Shown here: piece by piece, positions 44,815-55,012 of the stretch
Layout of the letters: the number at the start of each line of letters is the position of its first letter
Position numbering within the stretch: position 1 is the stretch's first letter
From: Arachis hypogaea
Taxonomy: Eukaryota > Streptophyta > Magnoliopsida > Fabales > Fabaceae
Direction: 5' to 3'
Assembly (NCBI RefSeq): GCF_003086295.3
Contig: NC_092052.1
Span: 13,670,346 to 13,734,345 of the forward strand
DNA length: 64,000 nucleotides
Position numbers and translations under genes: made by a program
The notes under the pieces: model-generated
Told to the model about the DNA's origin: nothing
Database searches by the model: none
Seen by the model: only the letters and a program-made list of their open reading frames with translations

Positions 44815-45270
44815 CATTTGTGTTTACTTTCAACCATTCTTTAAGAGGTGGTCTCCAGCTAACTCTTTCTCTCTTGTCTTGTGTTGCTGTTACCTTTGTT
44901 GTCTCCTTGGTTTTATTTGGTTTTAGGAACTCTGATTCTAATATTTCAACTGATTGTATAGTATTTATTGGATTGATTGTTTGTTTCTGAAACATATGTT
45001 GATTCCTACTTTTAACTTTTATATTTTCCAACATAGAAATATTATGCTACATATAAGTTTCTCTTGTAATTCCTTTCCTTCACTCCTTATTCTTAGAAAT
45101 TAGAATAGTCTTCCTTGACCAAGCTCCAAAGGATGTTATTAAACTCTTTGTTGTTGAGCATTGTATTTGAAAATCAAACTAAATGGCTCTTGTTCATGGG
45201 CATAGTAGTAAGGCGTTTTCCATGGTTTCCTCCTCCTCTTGGCAAATTTCAAAAGGGAATGAGCTATTTG
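44815..45270 (-). mobile_element. LINE fragment, part right of the Copia insertion
   Basis: The minus strand reads KSRNQHMFQKQTINPINTIQ (the RN linker after zf-RVT), SEFLKPNKTKETTKVTATQD and RPPLKEWLKVNTNAA, then joins the RNase H piece at 39694-39763. It is the longest copy of the family also seen at 9634-9995 and 23545-23890. Confidence 0.75.
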
Positions 45271-46055
45271 GAGGTTTCAAATTTAAGCCACATGTAAGGT
45301 TTTGATAAAAAATAATAGTTTTGGGTTAGGTTGGTGTTAGGTGTGGGTAAGAAATGTGGAGAAAGAATGGTGCACGTGGAAAATGACTACCTCCAAATTA
45401 ACGATCTGGCCATGAATGTAACATTGTCAACGCTGCTTTTGAGCAACCTTTATACTTCTGAAGAATATTTTTACATTAGAATGATGAGTGAAGTGATAAT
45501 TAATTAATATTATTTAAGGTCTCCAAAATATAATTAGTGTAAAGTATATATTTTGTTTCTAAAATTTTTAAAAATATTCTTAATGTTTTATTTTTTTTAG
45601 TTTTGTACATAATGTTTTAAATATGTTTTAATTGAGTCCTGTTAGGGAGACAATGAAGTATCTATACAATATATACAATGGACTGTTTATTTGGCCCATT
45701 ATAAACATTATTATCCCTAATTTCTAGTTGTTTTTTGTGATATTTACTCCCAATTTACCATAAATTCTTTCACATTAACCCTTCATCACCCACCATTACC
45801 TACCCTCCAAAAACCCCCCATTGTTTGTTCCGCAGAAAAATCCCCTTTCTCCGCCGTCCCGCCGTGTGCGCAGCAACCTGCGTCCTACCGCTTTATTTCT
45901 GCGCGACGTGTGGCTTCCGTTCCTGCTGACCGGAACTGTCGCGCTCTACCTCCTCGCGCCAACGCTCTCGCCGGAAGAACTTCCGTCACTCCTTACGTGG
46001 CCGAACATCCGTGACCTGCAACTGTCAGCGTCGCCGACGTGAGTTGCAGCCCCGC
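45271..46055. other. AT-rich spacer then a GC-rich open stretch
   Basis: 45271-45800 is AT-rich without features. 45821-46042 is GC-rich and open on the plus strand without an ATG (VRSNLRPTALFLRDVWLPFL, then a hydrophobic GTVALYLLAPTLS). It may be a decayed exon or part of a transposon; the Mutator-like element inserted right after it. Confidence 0.3.
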
Positions 46056-47235
46056 GAGTTAAACCCCAAAGTGGTCCCTGAGATTCACGGTTTGCACCAA
46101 TTTAGTCCCTGACTTACCAATTGCACCATTTATATCCCCGACTTTGTAAAAATTGCACCAAGGTCGTCCCTAGCCACATCTCCGGGCAAATTAATGAACG
46201 CCGGCCAGGTGAGAAGCCATGCCCGCAGACCTCCACACCAACCTTCCGTCCGTCCGTCCGTCCCTACCGCCGGCGACCACCGTCGCTAACCCTCCCTCCT
46301 CCCTTCTTCCTTTTCTTTCTTCCCTATTTCTCCATTTCTTTCCTCCTGTACGCAATACCCCTGTTCGTGGCGCCACCTCTGTCTGCACCTTCCAGTTTTG
46401 GTGAAAACCACCAGCGGCGGCGAAACTCTGTGCCGCTACGACACTACCTCCACTCCTTACGCTATCTTCTTTTTTCACTCCTCAACGCAGGTTCCATTCC
46501 ATCCTCTGTGTCTGTTTCTTTTTTTTCTAATTATTTTTTTATTTCAGTGCCTTTTGATTCTGCTTTTACTGATCTTGTTAGACTTAGGATAGTTGATTAT
46601 TTATGTTTCTGGACTGAATGTGTATTGGCTGGTTGAAATTTTTGGGTTGATTGATGCTTACATTAAACTGAAATTGCTGTTTATGAATCCTGCATACAAC
46701 CTGTTCGATAAATTGCCTGAAAGTTAAATCTTATGTCTGATCATCATAGGCTTCAAATTTTGTTTTTATTAGGCATTGTAACTCATATTGTGCAGTTTTC
46801 TATAAGTTTTTATGATTATTGAGATTGAATTTTGGTTATGCACTTGGTGAATGTTCTTACTTAACACCAAATTGAACTGGAATTTTAGAATTCATTCCTT
46901 GTTTGGTGTTAGCGAAATAAAAGGAAGAAAGAAAAGGAAGAAGGGAGGAGGGAGGGTTAGCGACGGTGGTCGCCGGCGGTAGGGCGGACGGACGGACGGA
47001 AGGTTGGTGTCGAGGTCTGCGGGCTGGGCTGGGTTTCAGAGAAGAAGAGAAGAAAGAAAGAAGGTTGGGCGGGCGCCAGGTCACTGCCGGCGTTCATTAA
47101 TTTGCCCGGAGATGTGGCTAGGGACGACCTTGGTGCAATTTTTACAAAGTCGGGGACATAAATGGTGCAATTGGTAAGTCAGGGACTAAATTGGTGCAAA
47201 CCGTGAATCTCAGGGACCACTTTGGGGTTTAACTC
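46056..47235. mobile_element. Non-autonomous Mutator-like element with about 270-bp inverted repeats
   Basis: GAGTTAAACCCCAAAGTGG at the left is repeated inverted at the right. The arms stay nearly identical for about 145 bp (through GGGCAAATTAATGAACGCCGG), diverge briefly, then match again (CTTCCGTCCGTCCGTCC..CCGCCGGCGACCACCGTCG) to about 46325 and 46920. An exact 9-bp duplication CAGCCCCGC lies at 46047-46055 and 47236-47244, the Mutator signature. The 600-bp core has no transposase; plus-strand open frames across it are unsupported. It shares its tip with the FAR1-type element at 10195, which may have been its source of transposase. Confidence 0.9.
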
Positions 47236-47244
47236 CAGCCCCGC

Positions 47245-48180
47245 CCCTGCGCTCGCATCATCCCAACGCTGCTGCTTGGGTCTTGTTAAATTACTTGAAG
47301 AATAAACATCCACGAAAACTGAGAAAGTGAACATCCAAAATCATACAAAAATAAACCTCCAATGTGAACGTGTACAAATCATAATCAGCAATCATCATCT
47401 ACACAACTAAGCACCTAAGAATAACCATCCACGTTCACAGAGAAAGTGAACATCCGGCGACAGGAAGAAGGCACAAACCGACTGTGATGGAGGCGCTGGA
47501 CGTCTGGGTTGCTGCGGTGCTGCGAACTCGACTCACACAATATGCGCGTCCTCCCTACGTACGGTGGCCTGTGCGGACGACGGCGCCAATCGGAAGAGTG
47601 TCGGCACGATGTCCGATGGCGACTGGTAACCGTGGCAACACTGTACCAGCTTTTGCTTTGAGGAGAGAGTGAGAGAAGAGTTTACACCGTATTGAAAGAA
47701 TGAGATAATACTAATTTGATTTTGATTTGAATCATGATTTGATTCAAATTTTAAATGAAAAACTACTCAAAATTAATTAATTGCCATAACTAACGGGATC
47801 ATGATTTGATTCAAATTTTAAATTGAAAACTACTCAAAATTAATTAATTATCTCTAATTTAATTCTAATTTCAATTTAACCCCATTGTACACATATATAA
47901 ACATACATTGGCTCCTCATACTTTTTCGTTTTAATTATATCTTTGAGAGTTATCAGTGTTAACAAAAATACTCATGTAATAATTGTATGCTAATGTGTCA
48001 CTAACATGTTATAATTTTCAACTGATGTGTCAATATTATGTAGGATTGTCATATTATAGATTGTTCAACTCTGATACATGATTTAAGTATATCGAAATAT
48101 TATGGATAAAATTTAAATTCAATATTAAGGATAAAATTAAAACAAAATGTAAAAATTAAGGACAAAGTTTCTCAATAGAT
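47245..48180. other. Non-coding, with a local duplication
   Basis: 47290-47680 is richer in GC and contains repeated GTGAACATCC and AATAACCATCCACG/AATAAACATCCACG words, likely part of another transposon. At 47730-47850 the block ATCATGATTTGATTCAAATT..CTACTCAAAATTAATTAATT occurs twice about 68 bp apart. No gene. Confidence 0.4.
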
Positions 48181-48189
48181 GTTGGTCTG

Positions 48190-48440
48190 AATTTCTTATA
48201 GAAGCTCGTGAGCGGACTCCAGGACTTCCCCCGAGACAATTTCATTCTCAAAGGTAAATCTATTTCTGGCCTTCCATATCTACTAGCTTAGGACTGCCAG
48301 TTCATGTGTTTTCCGGGAACTACTATGCTACCGTTTAAGCTCTGCCATGCAATTTGACCAGACATGCCAACAGGAGTAATACTTATTTCTAGCAAGCATA
48401 CCAAGTATCGAGCTTCTTGTCCAGGCTATATAGCTGCCTT
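48190..48440 (-). mobile_element. LINE fragment of a second family
   Basis: The minus strand reads IWKARNRFTFENEIVSGEVL ESA-like text with stops, preceded by pieces of the zf-RVT region; IWKARN is the standard motif between zf-RVT and RNase H in plant L1 elements. Heavily decayed. Confidence 0.5.
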
Positions 48441-48665
48441 AGGGCATAAGAATATACAATGACTAATTGATTTTGAGCTTAGATAGTAGCGTTAGTAGAG
48501 AGCAAAAATAGCATGAATGTGGCGATAAAGATTCTAAAATACCGACAGCTTCTCATTAGTAAATGATACAATCTAATTCTAATGATAAAATTAACCTAAT
48601 ATCAAACTAAAGAAATAAAATTAATGAAATATAATTTATAATATATTAATAGTTAATATTTTAAA

Positions 48666-49135
48666 TAGGGATAAAAATGGGTATCTATTATCCATGGGTG
48701 GGTACCTCTTTTCCGTCCTCATTCATACTCTATCATCGTTATAGATTCTTGTTTAATTCTTTTTGCGAACAGACGGATATTTGCAGATATCCATAGATAT
48801 TAATCTTTAATTTTTTATTAAAAAATTAACACAATCATAATATAATCAAATACAATTTAACCAAATTTATCATATTAGAACTCAATCCAAAAACAAATTT
48901 AATATAATCTACATACACATAAAATTTTCAATATACATATTAAAAGAAAATGAAATAAAAATCATTTCTAACAAAATAATATAACATAACTTTTATAAGT
49001 AAATACCTCTATGTCCATCCCCATTTTTGTTTATTTGTAGGAGCGAATTTTTGTCACCATAAAAATTTTATATAAGTTCACACTAAAATTTCGTCGCGTA
49101 TACTCATTTCTGCGGATATTTTTGTCATCCTTATT
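48666..49135. mobile_element. Candidate hAT-like MITE, about 470 bp
   Basis: The left AGGGATAAAAATGGGTATC and the inverted right end AGGATGACAAAAATATC are similar, and GGGTGGGTACC / GCGGATATTTTTG words occur near the ends. The flanks TTTTAAAT and TTTCTAAAT are only roughly alike, so the target duplication is degraded or absent. The interior is AT-rich without a gene. Confidence 0.45.
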
Positions 49136-49429
49136 TCTAAATATATTTGAAAAAAAAAAGAAAATATGTAGAAAGAAAGTAACTCCAATGACAAAAAAAA
49201 TAATGAATTTATTGAAATAAAAATATATATTTTAAATTAGATGTGTCCAAAATCCCAAATAATGAGAGGCAATTAAAGCTCCTCCTGCTTAAGCCATGTC
49301 ATAATAATAATCTTTATTATTTTGTCACCGTATAACATTTTAATCGTTTTTTTTTCTAGCGCCATCGCGAGGCTCAAGAATTTTGTTATGGAATAAAGGG
49401 TGGTGTTTTGGTTAGAAATGGGTGTAGGG
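49136..49429. other. AT-rich spacer
   Basis: No feature recognised; the left end of the MuDR element probably lies here or just to the right, but I could not identify its terminal repeat. Confidence 0.35.
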
Positions 49430-49671
49430 AGTGTATTTACACCATGGTGGACGTGTCAAATGAGAGGTTCAACACGTAGGGGGCGTGTTACCGACATCAC
49501 GTAGGGGGCGTGGATGACACGTGGCGAGAAATGGCTGGCTGGAGCTGGCAGCACGTGGGGCGTGCTGAGTCAGCACGCAGGGGGCGTGATGACACGTGGC
49601 AAGGCCTGGTTGGGTGAACCAGGCAGCACGTGGGGGGCATGCTGATATGTGGTGACGTCTGGTTGGCTGAA
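49430..49671 (+). promoter_or_regulatory. ACGT-rich repeats upstream of MuDR transposase, left of the Athila insertion
   Basis: A series of related words, CACGTAGGGGGCGTG, GACACGTGGC, GCACGTGGGGCGTGCTGA, CACGCAGGGGGCGTGATG, GCACGTGGGGGGCATGCTG, repeats every 25-60 bp. The series continues after the Athila element with GCACGCGGGGGGCGTGTTG at 62678, so it was one array in the upstream region of the MuDR gene, as promoter or transposase-binding repeats. Confidence 0.6.
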
Positions 49672-51336
49672 TGGTGCAGAATTTACAATCACAAACTAAC
49701 CGGCAAGTGCATCGGATCGTACCAAGTAATACCTCAGGTGAGTGAGGGTCGATCCCATGAGGATTAATGGATCAAGCAACAATGGTTGATTAATTTACTT
49801 AGTTAGACAAGCAGAAAATGGTTTTGAGAGTTCAAAGCATTAACAGTAAATTCAGAATATCAGAAGACAGGCAGTAAATAAGTTGAAAATAATATATGGA
49901 GAGATAGTTAAGGCTTAAGAGTTATCTATTTTCCTGATTGACTTTTCTTACTAACTATTTTAATCATGCAAGATTTAAGTCATGGCAACTATATATGACT
50001 AAACCCTAATTCCTTAGACCTTTTTAGTCTCCTCTAACTCTCATCAACTGCCAATTCCTTAGTCAATTAATTCCAATTAGAGGGTGAAATTCAATTCTAG
50101 TTATATGTCACAGAAATCCTAATTACCCAAAAATAAGAGGATTATATGTCACGTATCCCGTTAAATCTAGATAATCAGAAATTTAGGAGAATATGTTTTC
50201 AAGCTGTTATTCAAGTAAAGAGCTTTTCCAAGTTATACAAGAACTCAATTAAAAAGAGGGTCATACTTCCGTTCCACCCAATTTCATAAAATAAAGAACG
50301 AAAATAATTCTTGAAATATAAATAAGTACATGAATTAAAATAGAAAAATAATAGAATCAATCCATACAATAGACAGAGCTCCTAACCTTAACAGTGGAGG
50401 TTTAGTTGCTTATGGAAAAGAGTGAAAACTAGGATTCTGGTAAACTGTAAATTGGGATGAGGTGGAATCATCCCCAGAAGAAAAGTTTCTTCTTTTTATA
50501 TCTAATCCTAAGTAATTTAAAATCTATTTTCTAAAATTAAAATAATATCTTTTCCTATTTTAAAATAAAATTTAAATTTAAATCAGAATTAATTAAATAA
50601 CCCGCGCCTTGTAACGTGGGGACCACTTGGCTTCACTAGATCCACGCCTAACTTCATGATGTTCACCACACAAGGCGCCTAACTTGACTGAATAGCACGC
50701 CTTACTTGCTTGATTCATGGGTGGACCACGCCTTACTTGAATGGTTCATGGGGCCACGCCTAACTTGATCTAGCCCTTCAATGTTGCGCCTTACTTGGCT
50801 GAGAGGAGGGCATTGGCGCCTTACTTTGTACAAGGGGCCTTCTTTGTTGTGCCTTACTTGTACCCTCCCGAGAGTGCAAGCTTCCATGGCGCCTAACTTG
50901 GTTTCCTTTGCGCCTAACTCGCCATGAGTCGCTATAACTTGCGTGTTGTTGTTGTGTCTTGCGCCTAACTTGAGATTTCTCAAGTTAGGCGCAGCCTTGG
51001 CAGAGTTGATAGAAGAGAATTATGGATTATTATATATCGTTGGAAAGATCTGGAAGTTAGCTTTCCAATGTTACTAAAATCACATCCATTGGACCTCTAT
51101 AACTTGAGTTATTCAGGTTTGAGTGCAAAGAGGTCAGGGTTGATAGCATCATTCGCCTTCTTCTCTTTTTCTGCGAAAACTCCATCAAATCCAGCGAAAT
51201 GATACCTAAAATAAACAGAATTACACAAGACTCAAAGTAGCATCCATAGTGGCTAAAAGATAATTAATTCTTGATTAAACTCAATAATTTAAATGCAAAT
51301 TCACTAGGAAAAGATAGGAAAGATGCTCACGCATCA
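49672..51336 (-). repeat. Athila 3' LTR
   Basis: Paired with 60970-62666. Besides AT-rich DNA it holds a degenerate array of GCGCCTAACTTG / GCGCCTTACTTG words from about 50600 to 50995, ending in a perfect hairpin at 50961-50992. Confidence 0.9.
50961..50992. repeat. Perfect LTR hairpin
   Basis: GCGCCTAACTTGAGA and its exact inverse TCTCAAGTTAGGCGC are separated by TT. The same hairpin is at 62291-62322 in the other LTR; variants lie at 54651-54681 and 54721-54752 in the spacer between pol and the extra ORF. Confidence 0.9.
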
Positions 51337-52385
51337 CAACACCAAACTTGAATTGTTGCTTGTCCTCAAGCAACCAAAACTAATATAAGCTTAGGATGTG
51401 AATATGCATGAGAGTGAGAGTTCAATTAAACTCATGTCTCTTCTTGAAGTGGGGTTTACAATTGCAATCCTGAATAGGTTTGGCATCTCATTATCCTTTG
51501 AATCAGAGGAATGCCACTGTCATTCGGAATTAGAATCCGGATAATATTATGAATTCTCTAGTCTTTTATATTTCAGTTTAATCCTTGAACACATCAAATT
51601 TCTTTTTGGTGCTTTGAACCTTGAGCCTAGCTGTGACTTTAAATGTTTTATCTCAAGCTTCACTTGTCACAAAAACACCATAAGCACTTAACTGGGGAAC
51701 TCTTTTTAAGTTCTGATTTTCCTTTCAGTTACTCCCAGACAGTGGTGCTCAAAGCCTTTGGCATACTCTGTTAAATGCAATTGATCTTGACTATTAGTGT
51801 TCTGTCTCAAGGATTACTTGACATAATCGCACCACAAGCATATGACCAGGAAAACAACTCTTTGAGCTTTTAATCATGTCTGACCTCCCTAGTCATTGAT
51901 GCTCAAAGCCTTGGATCTTGCTTTTATTATTATTTTTTTTTTGTTTTCTTTTGTTGTTTCTTTTGCTTCAAGGATTAAACTTTTACTTATTGCAGAGAAT
52001 TCATAATAGTTCTCTAAATTCCTATTCCTTGTACATCAACATTCTTTGATTCAAATTTAAATATGCACTGTTCATGTCATGCATTCAGAGTCACAGAAAA
52101 TACCACCACATTTGGATAAATGAGACTCCTCTTAAAATTAAACTCACTTTCTCATGCACCACATCTTTTCTTCTTTCTTTTTGATTTCAAGCTCAGTGGG
52201 TAATACATGAGGCACCTTTCAACATTAAAGCAAATAACAGAAAATTTCAAAATAGTATAACTAAACTAGAGCCTAGGAATTTATCTAATGAAGGATCATG
52301 CAATAAATAAAGTAAAATAACAGAAAACAAGAATATATTAAAGTAATGGCAAACTATTATAGAAGGTGAAAAGAACTAGACCACC
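51337..52385 (-). other. Athila 3' untranslated region
   Basis: Between the extra ORF and the 3' LTR. No ORF or domain is seen; the part next to the LTR (minus strand AATTCAAGTTTGGTGTTG) may include the polypurine-tract position, although it is not a clean purine run. Confidence 0.5.
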
Positions 52386-53578
52386 TCAATCTCCCTCGTG
52401 GGGATCTCTCTCCTCAGGCTGTACTCCGTGAGATCCTCTCAGGCGGCTGTAGTCCTGTCGCAGCTGATGAATCTCTTGCCGCTGAAATTCCTGAGCAGCC
52501 CGCATCTCATCAAGGGTGGTGCAGAGGTGTGCCCAACGGCTATCCTGTACCGCTCTCATATCCTCCACATACGCGGTGTGCTGCTACCAGTGGCTGTCGT
52601 TCGCGACTCTCATCTGCTCGATGGAGGTGGTGAGAAGCTGCCAATATTCTTGAGGAGGGTCATGTTGTCCCTGCGCGGTGGCTGATCCTGCTGAGCTTCC
52701 TCCTCATCCTGCTCTTCCATGCGGACTCTACGCTGTTCTCTGTGGGCCTCCATTCTCTTCTTTGTGATTGGTTTCTCAACAGAGATAGGGACGTCATTCT
52801 CCATCTTTACCCCTGCTGCTTCACACAGGCGGTAAATCAAATGTGGGAATTTGATACTGGCTCTCTTATAGGGGCTGGAGGAAATCTTGTATATCTGTTC
52901 TGGAATAATATCCTCCACCTCCACCACTTCTCCCTGTATGATGCTGTAAATCATGACAGCCCGGTCCACAGTGCATTCGAACCGGTTGCTAGTAGCTATG
53001 ATGGACCTTCGGATGAAATCCAGCCATCCTTTAGCTAAAGGGTTTAGATCAGCGCTCTTCAAGTGATTCGGCTTTCCCTCAGCACCTAGCCTCCACTGAG
53101 AACCCGGAATGCATAATTTTTCAATAACCAGATTCAGCTCCTGATTATTGTTCATTCGTCTGTTGTAACTAGGGACTAGCTGAGGTCGATATAGCAGGTG
53201 GAGGGCTTGTTTGACATGTGTTGGGGTGAATCTAATGGTCTTGCCTCTTACATAACTCTCATAAGTCTTCTCATTCACTCCCTTGACGTCCTTGTATGTG
53301 ATCCATAGGTTTCCATAGAACTCTTGGACCATTAATTGCCCAACCTCCGTGTGCGGGTTGCACATAAAATTCCACCCTCTGCTGTCAATTTGAGACTGGA
53401 TTTCCGAATAGTCATCCGACTTCAGAGCAAATCTTACCTCCGGAATTACAGGCCTCTTTATAGTATACTCATAAAAATGTTCTTCATGGAGCTTGGACCT
53501 GAATCTGTTTTTGTCATAAGAACTAGTGGCCGGTTCTTTCCCTTTTCTTTTCTTTGAAGGTGTAGTCTTGGGTGCCAT
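52386..53578 (-). pseudogene. Athila extra ORF (plant transposon protein), frame-broken at its end
   Basis: ATG 53576-53578 opens MAPKTTPSKKRKGKEPATSS, a basic start with likely nuclear signal. It continues through RFRSKLHEEHFYEYTIKRPV, SQIDSRGWNFMCNP, VQEFYGNLWITY, YVRGKTIRFTP, KLCIPGSQWRLGAEGK, LNPLAKGWLDFIRRSI and KFPHLIYRLCEAAGV. This is the conserved protein I know as the putative plant transposon protein domain (PF20167), found in the env-like position of Athila elements; its role is unknown. A shift near 52620 moves the frame: the original tail (TTSIEQMRVANDSHW, stop, VEDMRAVQDSRWAHL..LRQDYSRL), a coiled-coil-like end, is readable down to 52386. The frame is also open upstream to 53785 with two very hydrophobic stretches, probably non-coding. 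Confidence 0.75.
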
Positions 53579-53585
53579 TACAACA

Positions 53586-55012
53586 AAAAAAATGGAAATC
53601 AGAGCGACAATACCAAACTTAAACTCTTTGCTCGTCCCCGAGCAAACTAAAGAAATACAGAGGGGGAGAAGAAAGAAATACAGAAGGTGAACCAAAAAGT
53701 AAAAGAATAGAAGATAAAAAGAGCCAATGCTAAAAGTTTTTTTTATATCAGAAAAAAGTAAAACAGAAAAAGAAAAGGGGGACAAGGAGGCAGAGGGAAT
53801 GAAGAGAGAATGCTGGGAAGGTGGTGTATGATAGAGTTTGTGGTGTGGAAGGCGTGAAGGATTGGAGGCCTAAATAGAGGGGGTTAGGGTGTCGGGAGGG
53901 GGAAAGATGCACGGGCAAGGGCCTTCTTAGTGAGGAGCTTAGGGGGGTTGAAGTAGGGAGGCAGAGGAAGTTGGGGGACGAGATATGGAAAGAGGGGTAG
54001 ATGATTGTTGTGAGAAGGAGTGGAAGGAGTCGGGCTTATATAGAAGGGTGGGGTTGATGGTTCATGAAGGAGGGGGTAGGTGTGGGTGATCACAGGAGTT
54101 TGGGGAGGTTTCAAGGCAGGGGTGTGGTTGGAGTTTGGGAAAGGGAATATATGGGAATAGGGAGAGGGGTGTCACGGGTGGTGTTGGGGTGTAAAGATAG
54201 GAAAAGATAGGCAAGATAGGGAAGATAGAGAAGGATCTTGGATTTGGTGAGAGGAGGACTTGAGACGTTGGGCTGCGCCTTACATGAAGCATGGCGCGCC
54301 TTACTTGTGGTTTGGGACAAGGCCTTGCACCTTACATGGGTGCCAAAGAAGGGCCTGGCGCCTTACTTGAGGCATTGTCTCTCATGGCTGCGCCTAACTT
54401 GGATGAAGCCTTCCACCTTGCGCCTTACTTGGACTAGGCCTCAGCACCTTGCGCCTTACTTGGGCCAATGAATAAGGCCTTGCGCTTTACTTGATTTTGG
54501 CTGGCGCTTTGCTTGAGGCAAGGGAGTAAGGCCTGCGCCTTACTTGATAGTTGGAGGCGTGGACTGGCGCCTTACTTGAGGCAGGAGTGTGTCTAACTTG
54601 AATGCTTGGAAGTAAGGCGTGGACTGTCCCGAATTGAGCTCACCTAGCTGTGCCTAACTTGGAAATTCTCAAGTTAGGTGCAGACCCTCCCGAGAGTAGT
54701 GGTTCTTGATGTGTATCACGGCGCCTAACTTGGAAATTCGCAAGTTAGGCGCAGGCCCTCCTGAGAGTAATTCGCCTCTGCGCATCCTGTAATTCTGTAT
54801 TTTTTCTTGTTTTGTAAGAACCTGTTTTGTTTCAAAGAAATTCTGCATGATCCAAACATACGTAAAACAAAGGAAAAAACAGTAAAAATTTCGACCAAAA
54901 CTAAATGAATAACAAAATCAAACCACTAATAATTAAAACAAAGGATACGAAAACATCGGGTTGCCTCCCGACAAGCGCTTCTTTAACGTCACTAGCTTGA
55001 CGGTCAGTTCTG
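53586..55012 (-). other. Athila spacer between pol and the extra ORF
   Basis: About 53880-54240 is G-rich on the plus strand, making Pro-rich open frames on the minus strand that I do not accept as genes. 54270-54770 holds a second array of GCGCCTTACTTG / GCGCCTAACTTG words like those in the LTRs, plus two hairpin variants (54651-54681, 54721-54752). Confidence 0.6.

Noticed and set aside
46121..46636. 171-residue open frame in the Mutator-like element
   Set aside because: It crosses the inverted repeat and core without any domain; the opposite strand and other frames are equally open because of the GC-rich composition. It is not a captured gene I can support.
53884..54320. Pro-rich minus-strand open frames in the Athila spacer
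   Set aside because: G-rich plus-strand sequence gives Pro/Leu-rich frames in several registers; no start, domain or conservation argument.
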